DNA of 64,000 nt from Flavobacteriales bacterium UBA4110 (GCA_002383165.1 DFXK01000004.1:1-64000), one strand, 5' to 3'. Shown: positions 35,769 to 45,220, counted from the stretch's first letter. Notes: generated from the sequence alone by a model not told the origin. Made by a program: numbers and translations.

Positions 35769-36851
35769 TTACAAAACCCGAATCCTAATATATTGGAATT
35801 GGTTGTTCATCTGTCCATTTTCCTGCCAAGCTACTTTCGAATGATTCACATTTAAGTACAGATAACCATCGTTGCTCCAAAACATTTCACTCGGATCGAT
35901 AGCGGGCATCCAGTTTTTGAAACTCGCTGAAATGATGTTTTTGATTTTAGAACCGTTGACTGAGTAAAGTTCCAAATCGGCAGTCGATTCATAAGGATTG
36001 CTGTAGATGGCGATAATGTGTTTTTTGTCTGGCGAAACAAAAGGCAAATCGACGAAGGTTTTAGTCTCGGCTCCCATTGTTTTATCAATGAATTGGAAAT
36101 CTGAACCTTCATAATAATTCCCTTGAACCAAATATTGATTGAGAACAGGAACTTGACCAAGATAACTGAAAATCTGTCTGCTATCTTCGTCTGTTGGATT
36201 ATCTTTGAAGATTTTTGTTTTGTTTGGCGTCTTCAATTCTATGATGCCATTTTTCTTGGTTATAGCAGTTGTATCTCTAACCAAATAGTTTACACTTGTT
36301 TGTTTTTTACTATCAAACAATGATTTGTTAATTAATTCAATCTTGATGAACTCATTCAGTCGCTGATTTTCCTTTAGCTCTTGATTTTTTTCGTTGATGG
36401 TCAAAAAGTTGATGACATTCAGGTCAGAAGGCAATAGACTCAGTTGTCCCATTTTTCCAGTCGCCTCTTTTCTCACATAGACTTTTTCCCAGCCGTTACT
36501 TTCGATTGTTTTCCCATTCTCTGTATAAGTTCTTGTGATTCTGTCGCGCACGCCCAGCCAATCTCCGGCATCTTCTATAACTTCCAGCATCACGCCATAT
36601 TCGTAAGTTCCCAAAGTTTTAGAATTAACATCTTTTTCCTGCTTCATACCTGTTCCTTTTCGGTCTGTTACAAAGACATTGCTGATAACTTTGGTGTCAT
36701 CAAAATTAATGGGATAACCTTTGCTGTAGTCAGTTTTGGTTAAAGTATCATTAACAGGTTTTTGAACTTCAGTTTCTACAGTTTCAGATTTTTTACAACA
36801 GACGATGCTTAGAATTAAGCTTGATAAAAGAATGGTAATAGATTTTTTCAT
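35769..36851 (-). CDS. Hypothetical lipoprotein-like protein with a probable SH3-like domain
   Basis: A 360-residue protein with a signal segment ending LSIVCC (Cys18/19), a slightly atypical lipobox. Residues about 55-130 (NVFVTDRKGTGMKQEKD, GVMLEVIEDAGDWLGVRD) look like a bacterial SH3-type domain, often found in envelope proteins binding peptidoglycan or peptides. The C-terminal half is beta-rich and unassigned (PFVSPDKKHIIAIYSNPYES, DPSEMFWSNDGYLYLNV), reminiscent of propeller-like repeats. It lies 71 nt upstream of the LysR gene on the same strand. Function unknown. Confidence 0.7.
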   Translation of the reverse strand: MKKSITILLSSLILSIVCCKKSETVETEVQKPVNDTLTKTDYSKGYPINFDDTKVISNVFVTDRKGTGMKQEKDVNSKTLGTYEYGVMLEVIEDAGDWLGVRDRITRTYTENGKTIESNGWEKVYVRKEATGKMGQLSLLPSDLNVINFLTINEKNQELKENQRLNEFIKIELINKSLFDSKKQTSVNYLVRDTTAITKKNGIIELKTPNKTKIFKDNPTDEDSRQIFSYLGQVPVLNQYLVQGNYYEGSDFQFIDKTMGAETKTFVDLPFVSPDKKHIIAIYSNPYESTADLELYSVNGSKIKNIISASFKNWMPAIDPSEMFWSNDGYLYLNVNHSKVAWQENGQMNNQFQYIRIRVL

Positions 36852-36993
36852 TTTGGATTTTTAATAATAAACACAATCCACTATATATATTTATGATACA
36901 TCTCGTGAAAACACATGCTGCACTGCTTTCTATTGAATTTGTATGGCTAAAAATAGTTATTATTTTTGGTTTTAGTATTCTTATTGGGCAGAT

Positions 36994-37021
36994 TTGGTTC
37001 TCATTTGATTTGGTATATTTG
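36994..37021 (+). promoter_or_regulatory. Promoter of the ClC-family gene
   Basis: TTG (36994-36996), a 17-nt spacer and TATATTTG (37014-37021) match the consensus. They sit 16 nt before the GTG start at 37038, supporting that non-ATG start. Confidence 0.55.
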
Positions 37022-37037
37022 CATTTAAACTCGCAAA

Positions 37038-38882
37038 GTGAAGCTTCACAACAAGAAAAAATATCTCAGCTTTTTAAAATTCAAAAGAGATTTCCAACAA
37101 TACGGACTGGAAAAAGCAAGAAGCTATGAGATAGTTTTGCATTGGCTGAGTAGCAGAATGAGCAGAAGTCAGTTTCTTCTTCTTTCGGGTATTTTGGTTG
37201 GTCTTACGGCAGGTTTGGCTGGCGTGGTTTTGAAAACGTTGGTTCATAATATTCATTATTTCATCACGCATAAAGTCCACTTCGAATATCAGATTCTGTT
37301 CTACATCGTTTTCCCTTTTTTAGGAATTGTATTGACGACAGTTATAGTGCAGACGATTTTCAAAGGACAGGACAGAAAAGGTATTGGTGCAATTCTGTAT
37401 GAGATTGCACAAAATTCAAGTATCGTTTCATCCGTTAAGATGTATTCTCAGATTATCCAAAGTGCTATAACAGTTGGTTTGGGAGGTTCTGCCGGTTTGG
37501 AAAGTCCAATTGCCGTTACTGGCGCAGCGATTGGCTCCAATTTCGCGCAAACGTACAGGTTGAGTTACAAAGAGAGAACACTTTTACTAGCTGCAGGCGC
37601 AAGTGCCGGAATTGCCTCGGCTTTCAATGCGCCGATTGCTGGGATTATGTTTGCTTTCGAGATTCTCTTGACAGGTGTAGTATTTACAGATTTTATTCCG
37701 TTGGTAGTTGCGGCGGTTTGTGGTAGTTTATTGTCGAGGATTTTACTTCAGGAAGACGTTTTGTTCCGATTTTACACAAGAGAAGCTTTCAATTATAAGA
37801 ATGTTCCATACTATCTTATTTTAGGAATTTTCACAGGTTTGTATGCCCGATATTTTGTATTGATGTCGCAGAAAGTAGAACATTTTATACACAAACTCAA
37901 GATGTCGCCTCTGAGAAGAGCAATGTTTGGTGGCGCTGTTTTATCATTGCTTTGTGTGTTGTTTCCGCCTTTGTTTGGCGAAGGTTACGATACAATTAAA
38001 GCATTTACCAATGGCGAGACGCTTGAGATTATGGAAAACAGCTTATTCCGATATTTTGAAATCAAGAGCTTGACAGTAATTATGTTTCTTGTTTTAGTTT
38101 TGATTCTAAAAGCTTTTGCCACGCCATTCACTATTTTCAGTGGTGGAAATGGTGGTAACTTTGCACCATCACTGTTTGCTGGAGGAACAACGGGTTTTCT
38201 TTTCGCTATTGTTTGTCAGCAGTTGGGTTTCAAAGATGTTCCGGTTACCAACCTAGTATTGGTCGGAATGGCTGGTACAATGAGCGGAATTCTCTATGCG
38301 CCACTCACCGCTATTTTCCTGATTGCCGAATCTAGTTTCGGATACGATTTATTTATTCCTTTGATGATTGTTTCTGTGATATCTTATTTGATGGCAAAAC
38401 GATTTTCATCCATTTCTCCAGAACTAAAATCTCTGGCAGATCAAGGTAAAATCTTCACTAACAAGCACGATAAAAATCTTTTATTCTCTCTTAACACCAA
38501 AGATTATATTGATTTCAAATCTCAGACGATTAATGAAAATGCATCCGTTGAGGAATTATTTGAAATGATAAAAAACGGAAATAAAAATACATTTGCCGTT
38601 GTAGATAATGACAAAAAGTTGAAGGGTATTTTAGATTTGGATGACGTTCGTCCATATCTTTTCAACAAAGAAACCGAGTCACTTTCTCTGCGCAAATTGA
38701 TGAAAGCGCCGCCTGCGATTATCAATCCTGAAAATAAAGCGCAGGAGATTTTACAGATTTTTGATGATACTGGTTATTGGAATTTGCCTGTTGTAGATGG
38801 TAACAAGCAGTTCATCGGTTTTATTTCCAAATCAGCCATATTGATTGGTTATAGACAATTATTGAAATTATATTCTGAGTAA
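37038..38882 (+). CDS. ClC-family chloride channel/transporter with CBS domains
   Basis: A 614-residue membrane protein: an N-terminal cytosolic stretch, a ClC membrane core (about 45-440) and a C-terminal pair of CBS domains (about 490-610). Anion-pathway motifs visible are GSAGLESPIAV (gating-type Glu155), SAFNAPIAGIMFAFE and GGNFAPSLFAGG. Aligned to E. coli CLC-ec1, the internal proton glutamate position (after FAFE) is Ile209, so coupling to protons is uncertain and channel-like behaviour possible. Starts at GTG 37038; the next in-frame ATG is residue 41, too close to the first helix. Confidence 0.92.
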   Translation: MKLHNKKKYLSFLKFKRDFQQYGLEKARSYEIVLHWLSSRMSRSQFLLLSGILVGLTAGLAGVVLKTLVHNIHYFITHKVHFEYQILFYIVFPFLGIVLTTVIVQTIFKGQDRKGIGAILYEIAQNSSIVSSVKMYSQIIQSAITVGLGGSAGLESPIAVTGAAIGSNFAQTYRLSYKERTLLLAAGASAGIASAFNAPIAGIMFAFEILLTGVVFTDFIPLVVAAVCGSLLSRILLQEDVLFRFYTREAFNYKNVPYYLILGIFTGLYARYFVLMSQKVEHFIHKLKMSPLRRAMFGGAVLSLLCVLFPPLFGEGYDTIKAFTNGETLEIMENSLFRYFEIKSLTVIMFLVLVLILKAFATPFTIFSGGNGGNFAPSLFAGGTTGFLFAIVCQQLGFKDVPVTNLVLVGMAGTMSGILYAPLTAIFLIAESSFGYDLFIPLMIVSVISYLMAKRFSSISPELKSLADQGKIFTNKHDKNLLFSLNTKDYIDFKSQTINENASVEELFEMIKNGNKNTFAVVDNDKKLKGILDLDDVRPYLFNKETESLSLRKLMKAPPAIINPENKAQEILQIFDDTGYWNLPVVDGNKQFIGFISKSAILIGYRQLLKLYSE

Positions 38883-38943
38883 AGTATCTTAAAAATAGCT
38901 CCTATTGCGGTTTTTAGTTGATGATAATTAAGTTTTTTCTTAA

Positions 38944-39134
38944 TTATTTCTCCACCTTCTTGCTATAATTCTTCACCAAAACAAAAGTCGCAAACAAAAG
39001 TGTAACAGTATAAAGAATTGCCAAAGCTGGTTTTTCGACACGCATTGTTTTAAAATCGATTTGTTTGTACAGTGCCGAACCTAAATTAGAACTACAACAA
39101 GCATTGTGAAGATAGGCGCTTTTTTATTTTCCAT
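38944..39134 (-). pseudogene. Frameshifted small two-helix membrane protein gene
   Basis: Read from the ATG at 39134, the frame gives MENKKAPIFTMLVVVLI and then TAG. Adding one A to the AAA run at 39083-39085 (+ strand) restores a coherent 63-residue protein: a helix up to about residue 23, the linker KQIDFKTMRVEK, a second helix from PALAILYTV onward and a lysine-rich tail ending at 38944. The match of hydrophobic pattern on both sides of the break argues for a recently broken gene or a sequencing error. Family not recognised. Confidence 0.55.
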
Positions 39135-39416
39135 AATTTAGTTTTTTTTTGTAAAATTAAACTTTTATTGTTTAATTCTATTTTAGACCAGAAAAACCCG
39201 TATAGACATCTTTGTTTTCTTTGATTTTTGGGAGAAGTGACGAAAATTAACATAGTAGAACAATCATAGGAGATGTAAATTTCCAATACATAGGTTTGCC
39301 TAAAAAGTAATATACAGAAAAAGCAGACCGTTCCAAAACAAAATAAGACTTAGGTAACGGAAAGGTAACACCGATGTAATGGAAACCACTCCGAAAAATA
39401 ATAAGACATAATGACA
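39135..39416. other. Non-coding A/T-rich spacer with imperfect direct repeats
   Basis: No convincing gene. Two degenerate copies of a CCnnTCC...ATAAGAC motif occur around 39329-39363 and 39387-39416. One open frame of 64 codons on the minus strand (39092-39286) overlaps the frameshifted gene and looks accidental. Confidence 0.4.
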
Positions 39417-39451
39417 AAAGCCACCTAAAATCGGGTGGCCTTTGTTTTATA
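39417..39451. terminator. Intrinsic terminator in the ClC-acs spacer
   Basis: A GCCACC/GGTGGC stem (39420-39425 with 39434-39439), 8-nt loop and T-rich tail to the right, so it best suits plus-strand transcripts. Confidence 0.6.
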
Positions 39452-39489
39452 ATTTAAGGTCTAAAGGATTATCTTTTCTTAAAAGCTCT

Positions 39490-39597
39490 CCGTCAGTTCG
39501 AGTGGTTTTTCTCAACATAGCGTAGAAAAATTGTATCGAGAAACTTTAGTGCTTCTTACACCTAACTTCTCGATATGCTCCGCTACTCGAAGTGATG
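39490..39597. repeat. Palindromic spacer repeat downstream of acs
   Basis: About 108 nt with nested inverted repeats: GTATCGAGAA (39533-39542) against TTCTCGATA (39567-39575), and GTTCGAGTG near 39496 against CTACTCGAAGTGA near 39583. It resembles the dispersed TCTCGATACnnTCCGCTACTCG type of spacer repeat. It may also end acs transcripts. Confidence 0.6.
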
Positions 39598-39624
39598 AAT
39601 AACCATTTAAATTAATCATTAAAA

Positions 39625-41532
39625 TCAGATTCTTTCATTCTTGATCTCATCCACAATCTCTGGATTCAGCAGGGTAGAAGTGTCTCCAAAGTTAGAGAAA
39701 TCACCTTCCGCAATCTTTCTCAGGATGCGGCGCATGATTTTCCCAGATCTTGTTTTCGGCAACCCACTCACAAACTGAATTTTATCCAGTTTCGCAATCG
39801 GTCCAATCTGTTCAGAAATCAATTGGTTGATCTCTTTTACTAGATTATCTTTTTGTCTGCTTTCTCCAGATTCTTTCAGAATCACGAAACCATACAAAGC
39901 GTTTCCTTTTACATCGTGCGGATAACCTACAATTGCAGATTCTGCCACTGCAGGATGCTCATTGATGCTATCCTCGATTGGTGCTGTTCCAAGATTGTGC
40001 CCGGAAACGATAATGACATCATCCACACGACCTGTGATCCTGTAATATCCAACCTCGTCTCTCAAAGCACCGTCACCGGTAAAATATTTACCTGGAAATG
40101 CAGAGAAATAAGTCTCCTTATAACGCTGATGGTCGCCCCAAATCGTTCTCGCGATTCCGGGCCAAGGAAAACGGATACAAAGATTCCCTGTTACTTGATT
40201 CCCTGTGATTTCGTTACGCTTGTCATCCATCAAAACCGGCTGAACGCCCGGCAACGGAAGCGTCGCATAAGTTGGTTTTGTAGGTGTAGCAAATGGAATT
40301 GGTGAAATCATGATCCCGCCAGTTTCGGTTTGCCACCAAGTATCTACGATGGGGCATTTCTTCTTTCCAACGTGGTCATTGTACCAATGCCAAGCTTCAT
40401 CATTGATAGGTTCTCCAACGGAACCAATGACTTTCAAAGAACTAAGGTCGTGCTTCTCCACCCATTCCACGCTTTCTTTCGCCAAAGAACGGATAGCAGT
40501 TGGAGCGGTGTAGAACTGAGTCACTTTATGCTTTTCAATCACTTCCCAGAATCTCCCCGCATCGGGATAAGTCGGTATCCCTTCGAATATTACCGTCGTA
40601 GCACCATTCAATAACGGACCGTATAAAATATACGAATGTCCCGTAATCCAACCGATATCTGCTGTACACCAATAGATGTCATTCTCCTTATAATTAAACA
40701 CATTCTTGAAGGTATAAGCCGTATAAACCATATAACCTGCGCAAGTGTGAAGCATCCCCTTTGGTTTTCCTGTTGAACCTGAAGTATAAAGAATGAACAA
40801 CGGATCTTCTGCATCCATTATCACGGTCACGAAATCTGTGGAAGCTTTATCGTAATATTCTGACATCCAGTAATCTCGGCCTTCTTTCATCTTCACATCA
40901 TTATTAGTTCTTTTAACCACCAAGACATTTTCCACGGTTTCGCATTTTTCCAAAGCTTCATCCACAATGCTTTTTAGATCAAGGACTTTGTTCCCTCTGT
41001 AACTTCCGTCTGAAGTAATGACCATTTTAGCGCCACAATCATTCACTCTGGAAGCAACAGCCGAAGCTGAAAACCCAGCAAATATAACGGAATGTACAGC
41101 ACCTAACTTAGCACAAGCCAACATTGTTACCGCCAATTCAGGAATCATAGGAAGGTATATGAAGACTCTGTCGCCTTTCTCAATGCCCATTTCGCGTAGA
41201 ACGTTGGCGGTTTTATTCACTCTTTCGTAGAGTTCACTGAAGCTGATGTGTTGAGCTTCTTCTTTCGGGTCATTGGGTTCCCAGATGATAGCGGTTTTGT
41301 CGCCTCTTACGGAAAGATGTCTGTCCAGACAGTTTTTGGTAATGTTCAGTTTTGCATTTTTGAACCATTTGATGTTGGCTTCCTCCATATTGTAATCCAC
41401 GACCTTGGACCAACGCTGATACCACACAAAATTCTCATCCGCAATCTTGTCCCAAAACTTCTTTGGATTTTTAATTGACTTCTTATACTCCTTGAAATAA
41501 TCCTGTAAATTCTGAATGTGATAATTTCTCAT
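39625..41532 (-). CDS. acs: Acetyl-CoA synthetase (AMP-forming)
   Basis: Activates acetate to acetyl-CoA via acetyl-AMP. The 635 residues carry the AMP-binding P-loop YTSGSTGKPKGM, the VDTWWQTETGG acyl-pocket motif, the hinge GRVDDVIIVSGHN and the C-terminal catalytic Lys motif KTRSGKIMRR, whose Lys is the usual acetylation control site. Length matches true Acs. It lies 56 nt downstream of a receiver protein and an SLC5-type sensor kinase on the same strand, suggesting that this signalling pair controls or accompanies acetate use. Confidence 0.97.
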   Translation of the reverse strand: MRNYHIQNLQDYFKEYKKSIKNPKKFWDKIADENFVWYQRWSKVVDYNMEEANIKWFKNAKLNITKNCLDRHLSVRGDKTAIIWEPNDPKEEAQHISFSELYERVNKTANVLREMGIEKGDRVFIYLPMIPELAVTMLACAKLGAVHSVIFAGFSASAVASRVNDCGAKMVITSDGSYRGNKVLDLKSIVDEALEKCETVENVLVVKRTNNDVKMKEGRDYWMSEYYDKASTDFVTVIMDAEDPLFILYTSGSTGKPKGMLHTCAGYMVYTAYTFKNVFNYKENDIYWCTADIGWITGHSYILYGPLLNGATTVIFEGIPTYPDAGRFWEVIEKHKVTQFYTAPTAIRSLAKESVEWVEKHDLSSLKVIGSVGEPINDEAWHWYNDHVGKKKCPIVDTWWQTETGGIMISPIPFATPTKPTYATLPLPGVQPVLMDDKRNEITGNQVTGNLCIRFPWPGIARTIWGDHQRYKETYFSAFPGKYFTGDGALRDEVGYYRITGRVDDVIIVSGHNLGTAPIEDSINEHPAVAESAIVGYPHDVKGNALYGFVILKESGESRQKDNLVKEINQLISEQIGPIAKLDKIQFVSGLPKTRSGKIMRRILRKIAEGDFSNFGDTSTLLNPEIVDEIKNERI

Positions 41533-41588
41533 TATATTAATATTTTTAATTTTTATAAATCTTGTTTCTTTAATCTTTTCTTGTTGTT

Positions 41589-41951
41589 CTACTCAAGCAT
41601 TTCATCAATCTGCTGGATCAGCTTCCTGATAGAATAAGGCTTGGTTACATAAGCATCTGCTCCTAATTCCAATCCTTTCTCGATATCTTTCGGATTAGTT
41701 TTCGCACTCAGGAAAATCACTTTGGTATGATGGAGGTTTTCCATTGTTTTGATTTCGTTCAGTGTGCTGTATCCATCCAGATTTGGCATCATAATATCCA
41801 ATAGAATGACATCTGGCGTTATTGTTTTCAGTAAGTCTAAAACTTCGGTTCCGTCTCTTGCAATGAAGACTTCGTAACCCTGCTTCCTGAAACTGTATTC
41901 CAAGGACATCAGGATTTTGTGTTCGTCGTCTGCTATTAATATTTTTTTCAT
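41589..41951 (-). CDS. Single-domain response regulator (receiver only)
   Basis: A 120-residue CheY-like receiver without an output domain. The acidic pocket is ADDE (Asp8/Asp9), the phosphoacceptor Asp52 in VILLDIMMP, the Ser at LSAK and Lys104 in VTKPY. Its ATG overlaps the stop of the sensor kinase gene (ATGA), so the two are translationally coupled and almost certainly partners. Related SLC5-type kinases such as CrbS pair with a receiver fused to a LuxR HTH; here the DNA-binding output is missing and must be elsewhere or act by protein contact. Confidence 0.93.
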   Translation of the reverse strand: MKKILIADDEHKILMSLEYSFRKQGYEVFIARDGTEVLDLLKTITPDVILLDIMMPNLDGYSTLNEIKTMENLHHTKVIFLSAKTNPKDIEKGLELGADAYVTKPYSIRKLIQQIDEMLE

Positions 41952-44629
41952 TGTTGTTTTTGTCTATTTAAAGGGAGTTTCAATACAAAACTCACTCCCA
42001 ATCCATTATTTTCTGCAGAAATATTACCTTTATGAGCTTCCATTATTTTTCTGCAAATTGCCAATCCCAAACCGCTTCCCAAAGGTTTTCTGATGTTCTG
42101 ATTTCGGGATTGATAAAATTTATCAAATATCAAATTCAAATCATCTTCCGGAATTTGTTTTCCAGTATTGAAGATTCTTATAATCAATTGATTATCTTTT
42201 TCTTGAAACTTAGCCTGAATAGTTCCTTGTTCATCAGTAAACTTCAAAGCATTTCCTAAAATATTCTGAAAAACCTGAATCAACCTTGCGTCATCATATT
42301 CAAATTGAGTTTTTGTTAAAAGATTAACTTCATTCAGATGAATATTCTTCTGGTGAAGAAGATGACTCATTGGGTTCAGCGCTTTCTGATAGGTTTCAAG
42401 GATATTGTTTTTGCTGATATTCAAAGCGATTTCGCCGTGTTCCAGTTTGTCGAGATAAAGAATGTCATTGATGATTTCATTCAATCGGTCAGATTCTGTG
42501 ATGATATTATTGAGAAATTCTCTTTTGATGTCTAACGGAATATCATCATCATCAGCCAAAATTTCGCCAGCGGAACGGATGGCTGTAAGCGGAGTTCTCA
42601 ATTCGTGTGCGACAGTATCCAGGAAATCGTCTTTCTGCTTGTCTTTGAAGATGAGGTTTTCATTAGCAGAACTCAATTCTTCGGATAATTTTTTCAGCGC
42701 ACGGCTTTGCTCAGTGAGTTTTTTATTTAGGCTGATATTTTCTTTCGATTCTTCGAGGATTTCTAAAACTTCTTTGAGGGAGATTTTATCTTCGTAAGTT
42801 ACACCCTCAATTAGGATTTTGGCGGATGCAGTTCCGATTCTTCCAGACAAAAGATTCTCGGAAAATTTGATGAATCTAGCATCGGCAGTTTCTGTTCTTG
42901 TGTCGATGTTATATTTTAAGTTGAAGATTCTCAGTGCTTGTTCGGTTTTCTTTTCTCCAAGGAATTTGACCAAGATATTTCGGATGTCAGAAACATAAGC
43001 TTTTCCTCGCCAGATAAATGCATTCTCGTGATTCTGGATGTATTTGTCAACATCAATATAAATTTCAGCAAAATTCCGTTCGCGATAATCACCTTTTTGA
43101 CTGACAGAGATGATGGTGAACAGAATCATATTAACCAAAATCGACCAAAAGAAAATCTGAGAAATACTACCTAAATACGGAATATTGAAAAAGCTGAACC
43201 AATTGTACATTTCAATCAAAAATCCTTTGAATTCCTGATTGAAAGAAAAATAATACTGCGGAATAATCAAACCAAAATAGCAGATAATCAAACCTCCAAT
43301 CAATCCGATAACTGCGCCTTTGTAACTTCCTCTTCTCCAAAAAATCGCTCCGAAAAATGATGGCCCAAGTTGAGAAATCACAACAAAAGAAATCAATCCA
43401 ACGGAATATAAACTGTTCCTTAAAATGAAATATTTGTAGAAAGCAAAAGCAGTCACAATCAAAATGAAAATACTGATTTTTCTAATATTAGTAATGTTTC
43501 TGGTATTTTTCACATCGTTATCAGACTTGAGTTTATCCAACCAGCCATAAGGAATGATGAGATTATTTGATAGCATAATTGACAATGTAATGCTCGAAAT
43601 AATCACCATCGAAATTGATGAACTTAATCCACCAAGGAAAACCAAAACCGTGATGATTTGATTACCGAAATGTTGAGGAATTAAAATAGAATAAAACTCA
43701 GGATTAACTGATTGTCCATCGAAAATAATCCGTCCGCCCCAAGCGATAGGAAATACGAAAATATTGAAAATCAATAGATAAAGCGGAAAAAACCAAATGG
43801 CAGTTTTCAAATGCTTCTCTTGTCGGTTTTCTACAATCGCAGTATGAAATTGTCTCGGCAAAAGGAAAATCGCTGAAGCCGAAATCAAGCAAAGTATCAT
43901 CCAATTGAAGCTTCCTTCCAATCCTGAAAATGTGTTTTTGGCTTTAAAATCTGAGAATTTGCTCGCTTTTTCATAAATATCAGAAAATCCGTCAAATGCA
44001 AAAAATGTCACGAAAACACCTAGAACAACAAGGAAAATTAATTTAAAAAAACTTTCCAACGCAACGGCAGAAATGATTCCTAATCTTTTCTCGGAAGCAT
44101 CTACATAACGAGTTCCGTAATAAGATGAAAATAAGGCTAATAGTACGACAACGTAAGTTGCATTATCTGTAAAAATATTCTTAGAAATTGGCGTGTTTGT
44201 CACCAGATGGAACGTCTCAGAAATTGCTTTAATCTGAAGTCCGATGTAAGGAATAATTCCAAAAATACAGACCAAAGTGATAATCGCTCCAAACGAACGA
44301 CTGTTCCCATAACGCAGAGAAATAAAATCTGCAATACTGCTGACTTTATTGATTCTGGCGATCCGGATGATTTTACGATTAATATAAATCCAAGTTGGAA
44401 TAATAATCATCGGTCCAATATAAATCGGAAGATAATCCAATCCGTCATTCACGGCAACACCGATACTTCCGTAATACGTCCACGCTGTACAATAAACCGC
44501 CAACGACAATGCGTAGATGTAAGGATTGTTCACCCAAATCTTGCTCTTCTTTTTTTCTGCGCGATGTGCGACCAAGAAAAGAAGGGCGAGATAGAGAATT
44601 ACAACTGCAAATAAGACGTAGCTATTCAT
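41948..44629 (-). CDS. SLC5 symporter-like sensor histidine kinase (CrbS/CbrA type, STAC domain)
   Basis: An 893-residue fusion. Residues about 1-500 form a sodium:solute symporter (SLC5) domain with some 13 helices. Next comes a STAC-like segment (about 540-610; YVSDIRNILVKFLGEKKTEQ, FSENLLSGRIGTASAKILI), a coiled-coil linker, a HisKA domain (phospho-His675 in VAHELRTPL) and a HATPase domain (NILGNALKF, GSGLGLAICRKIMEAH). CrbS-type kinases control acs in Vibrio and Pseudomonas; acs lies two genes downstream here. No PAS domain. The ATG at 44629 (overlapping the upstream gene by 8 nt) is preferred over an 11-residue longer form. Confidence 0.93.
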   Translation of the reverse strand: MNSYVLFAVVILYLALLFLVAHRAEKKKSKIWVNNPYIYALSLAVYCTAWTYYGSIGVAVNDGLDYLPIYIGPMIIIPTWIYINRKIIRIARINKVSSIADFISLRYGNSRSFGAIITLVCIFGIIPYIGLQIKAISETFHLVTNTPISKNIFTDNATYVVVLLALFSSYYGTRYVDASEKRLGIISAVALESFFKLIFLVVLGVFVTFFAFDGFSDIYEKASKFSDFKAKNTFSGLEGSFNWMILCLISASAIFLLPRQFHTAIVENRQEKHLKTAIWFFPLYLLIFNIFVFPIAWGGRIIFDGQSVNPEFYSILIPQHFGNQIITVLVFLGGLSSSISMVIISSITLSIMLSNNLIIPYGWLDKLKSDNDVKNTRNITNIRKISIFILIVTAFAFYKYFILRNSLYSVGLISFVVISQLGPSFFGAIFWRRGSYKGAVIGLIGGLIICYFGLIIPQYYFSFNQEFKGFLIEMYNWFSFFNIPYLGSISQIFFWSILVNMILFTIISVSQKGDYRERNFAEIYIDVDKYIQNHENAFIWRGKAYVSDIRNILVKFLGEKKTEQALRIFNLKYNIDTRTETADARFIKFSENLLSGRIGTASAKILIEGVTYEDKISLKEVLEILEESKENISLNKKLTEQSRALKKLSEELSSANENLIFKDKQKDDFLDTVAHELRTPLTAIRSAGEILADDDDIPLDIKREFLNNIITESDRLNEIINDILYLDKLEHGEIALNISKNNILETYQKALNPMSHLLHQKNIHLNEVNLLTKTQFEYDDARLIQVFQNILGNALKFTDEQGTIQAKFQEKDNQLIIRIFNTGKQIPEDDLNLIFDKFYQSRNQNIRKPLGSGLGLAICRKIMEAHKGNISAENNGLGVSFVLKLPLNRQKQQ

Positions 44630-44816
44630 CGTATTTTTTGAAAATGACAAACGAAATAACAATCGAGAAAATCCACACTCCGAAGATGTAGATGTAAATC
44701 ATCGGAAAACCGAACGCTTCCTTTTCGCTATTGAACAAAAGTATTATTGGAGCGCTGAAAAGAATTACCAATCCAAAGCTCAGAATAATCAGTTTTTGTT
44801 CGTGTCGTTTTTTCAT
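44622..44816 (-). CDS. Small two-helix membrane protein upstream of the sensor kinase
   Basis: A 64-residue protein starting MKKRHEQKLI at 44816, with two hydrophobic segments (LIILSFGLVILFSAPIILLF and MIYIYIFGVWIFSIVISFVIF) and a charged tail. Its stop codon overlaps the kinase start (ATGAATAG), implying coupled translation. Its position recalls YjcH beside ActP in E. coli, but it is shorter and I cannot assign it to that family. A helper subunit of the SLC5 domain is a guess. Confidence 0.75.
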   Translation of the reverse strand: MKKRHEQKLIILSFGLVILFSAPIILLFNSEKEAFGFPMIYIYIFGVWIFSIVISFVIFKKYDE

Positions 44817-44884
44817 TGTTAATTTTAAAACCACACAAAACAAAATTGAAATTGTGTGGTTTCTTATTATAATTTAGTGTTTAT

Positions 44885-45112
44885 TTAAACTTGTTCATCA
44901 GAATAATCACCGCTAAGTGAATAGTATCCAAAAACTGCTAAGCCACCTGCAACAATGGGCAATAAAATAAATACAATGATAATCCCGAATACAAGATCTT
45001 CCTGCTTGCCAGAGCTTAGCTTAGGAATCCCCATTACTGTCAGTCCGAAGTACAGAACTACCAATGCGAGTAAGATCCAAACTATACCTAATATTTTCTT
45101 TAGTCCGTCCAT
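44885..45112 (-). CDS. Small two-helix membrane protein between MFS transporter and kinase
   Basis: A 75-residue protein with two helices (ILGIVWILLALVVLYFGL and DLVFGIIIVFILLPIVAGGLAVFGYY) and an acidic tail (SGDYSDEQV). It sits 108 nt after the MFS transporter and 68 nt before the next small membrane protein, all on the minus strand. I do not recognise a characterised family. Position suggests a role with the transporter or the kinase. Confidence 0.75.
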   Translation of the reverse strand: MDGLKKILGIVWILLALVVLYFGLTVMGIPKLSSGKQEDLVFGIIIVFILLPIVAGGLAVFGYYSLSGDYSDEQV

Positions 45113-45220
45113 TTTTCTTTGTTTTAAAATTAATAAAAGTGAATTAATTTATAATGTGTTTTTTTTGTTTTTTATTGATGATGTTAAAATCGTTCTTCTT
45201 TTATCAATCATCAATTATTG

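Noticed and set aside
36893..37129. 78-codon plus-strand ORF before the ClC gene, with a hydrophobic stretch
   Set aside because: It overlaps the first 90 nt of the ClC gene in another frame and contains that gene's promoter. I saw no known family in it.
38921..38946. ATAATTAAG...CTTAATTAT hairpin after the ClC gene as a terminator
   Set aside because: Weak A/T-only stem without a following T-run on either strand; it also overlaps the stop of the frameshifted gene.
39092..39286. 64-codon minus-strand ORF in the ClC-acs spacer
   Set aside because: Overlaps the frameshifted membrane-protein gene in another frame and has no coherent hydrophobic or domain pattern.
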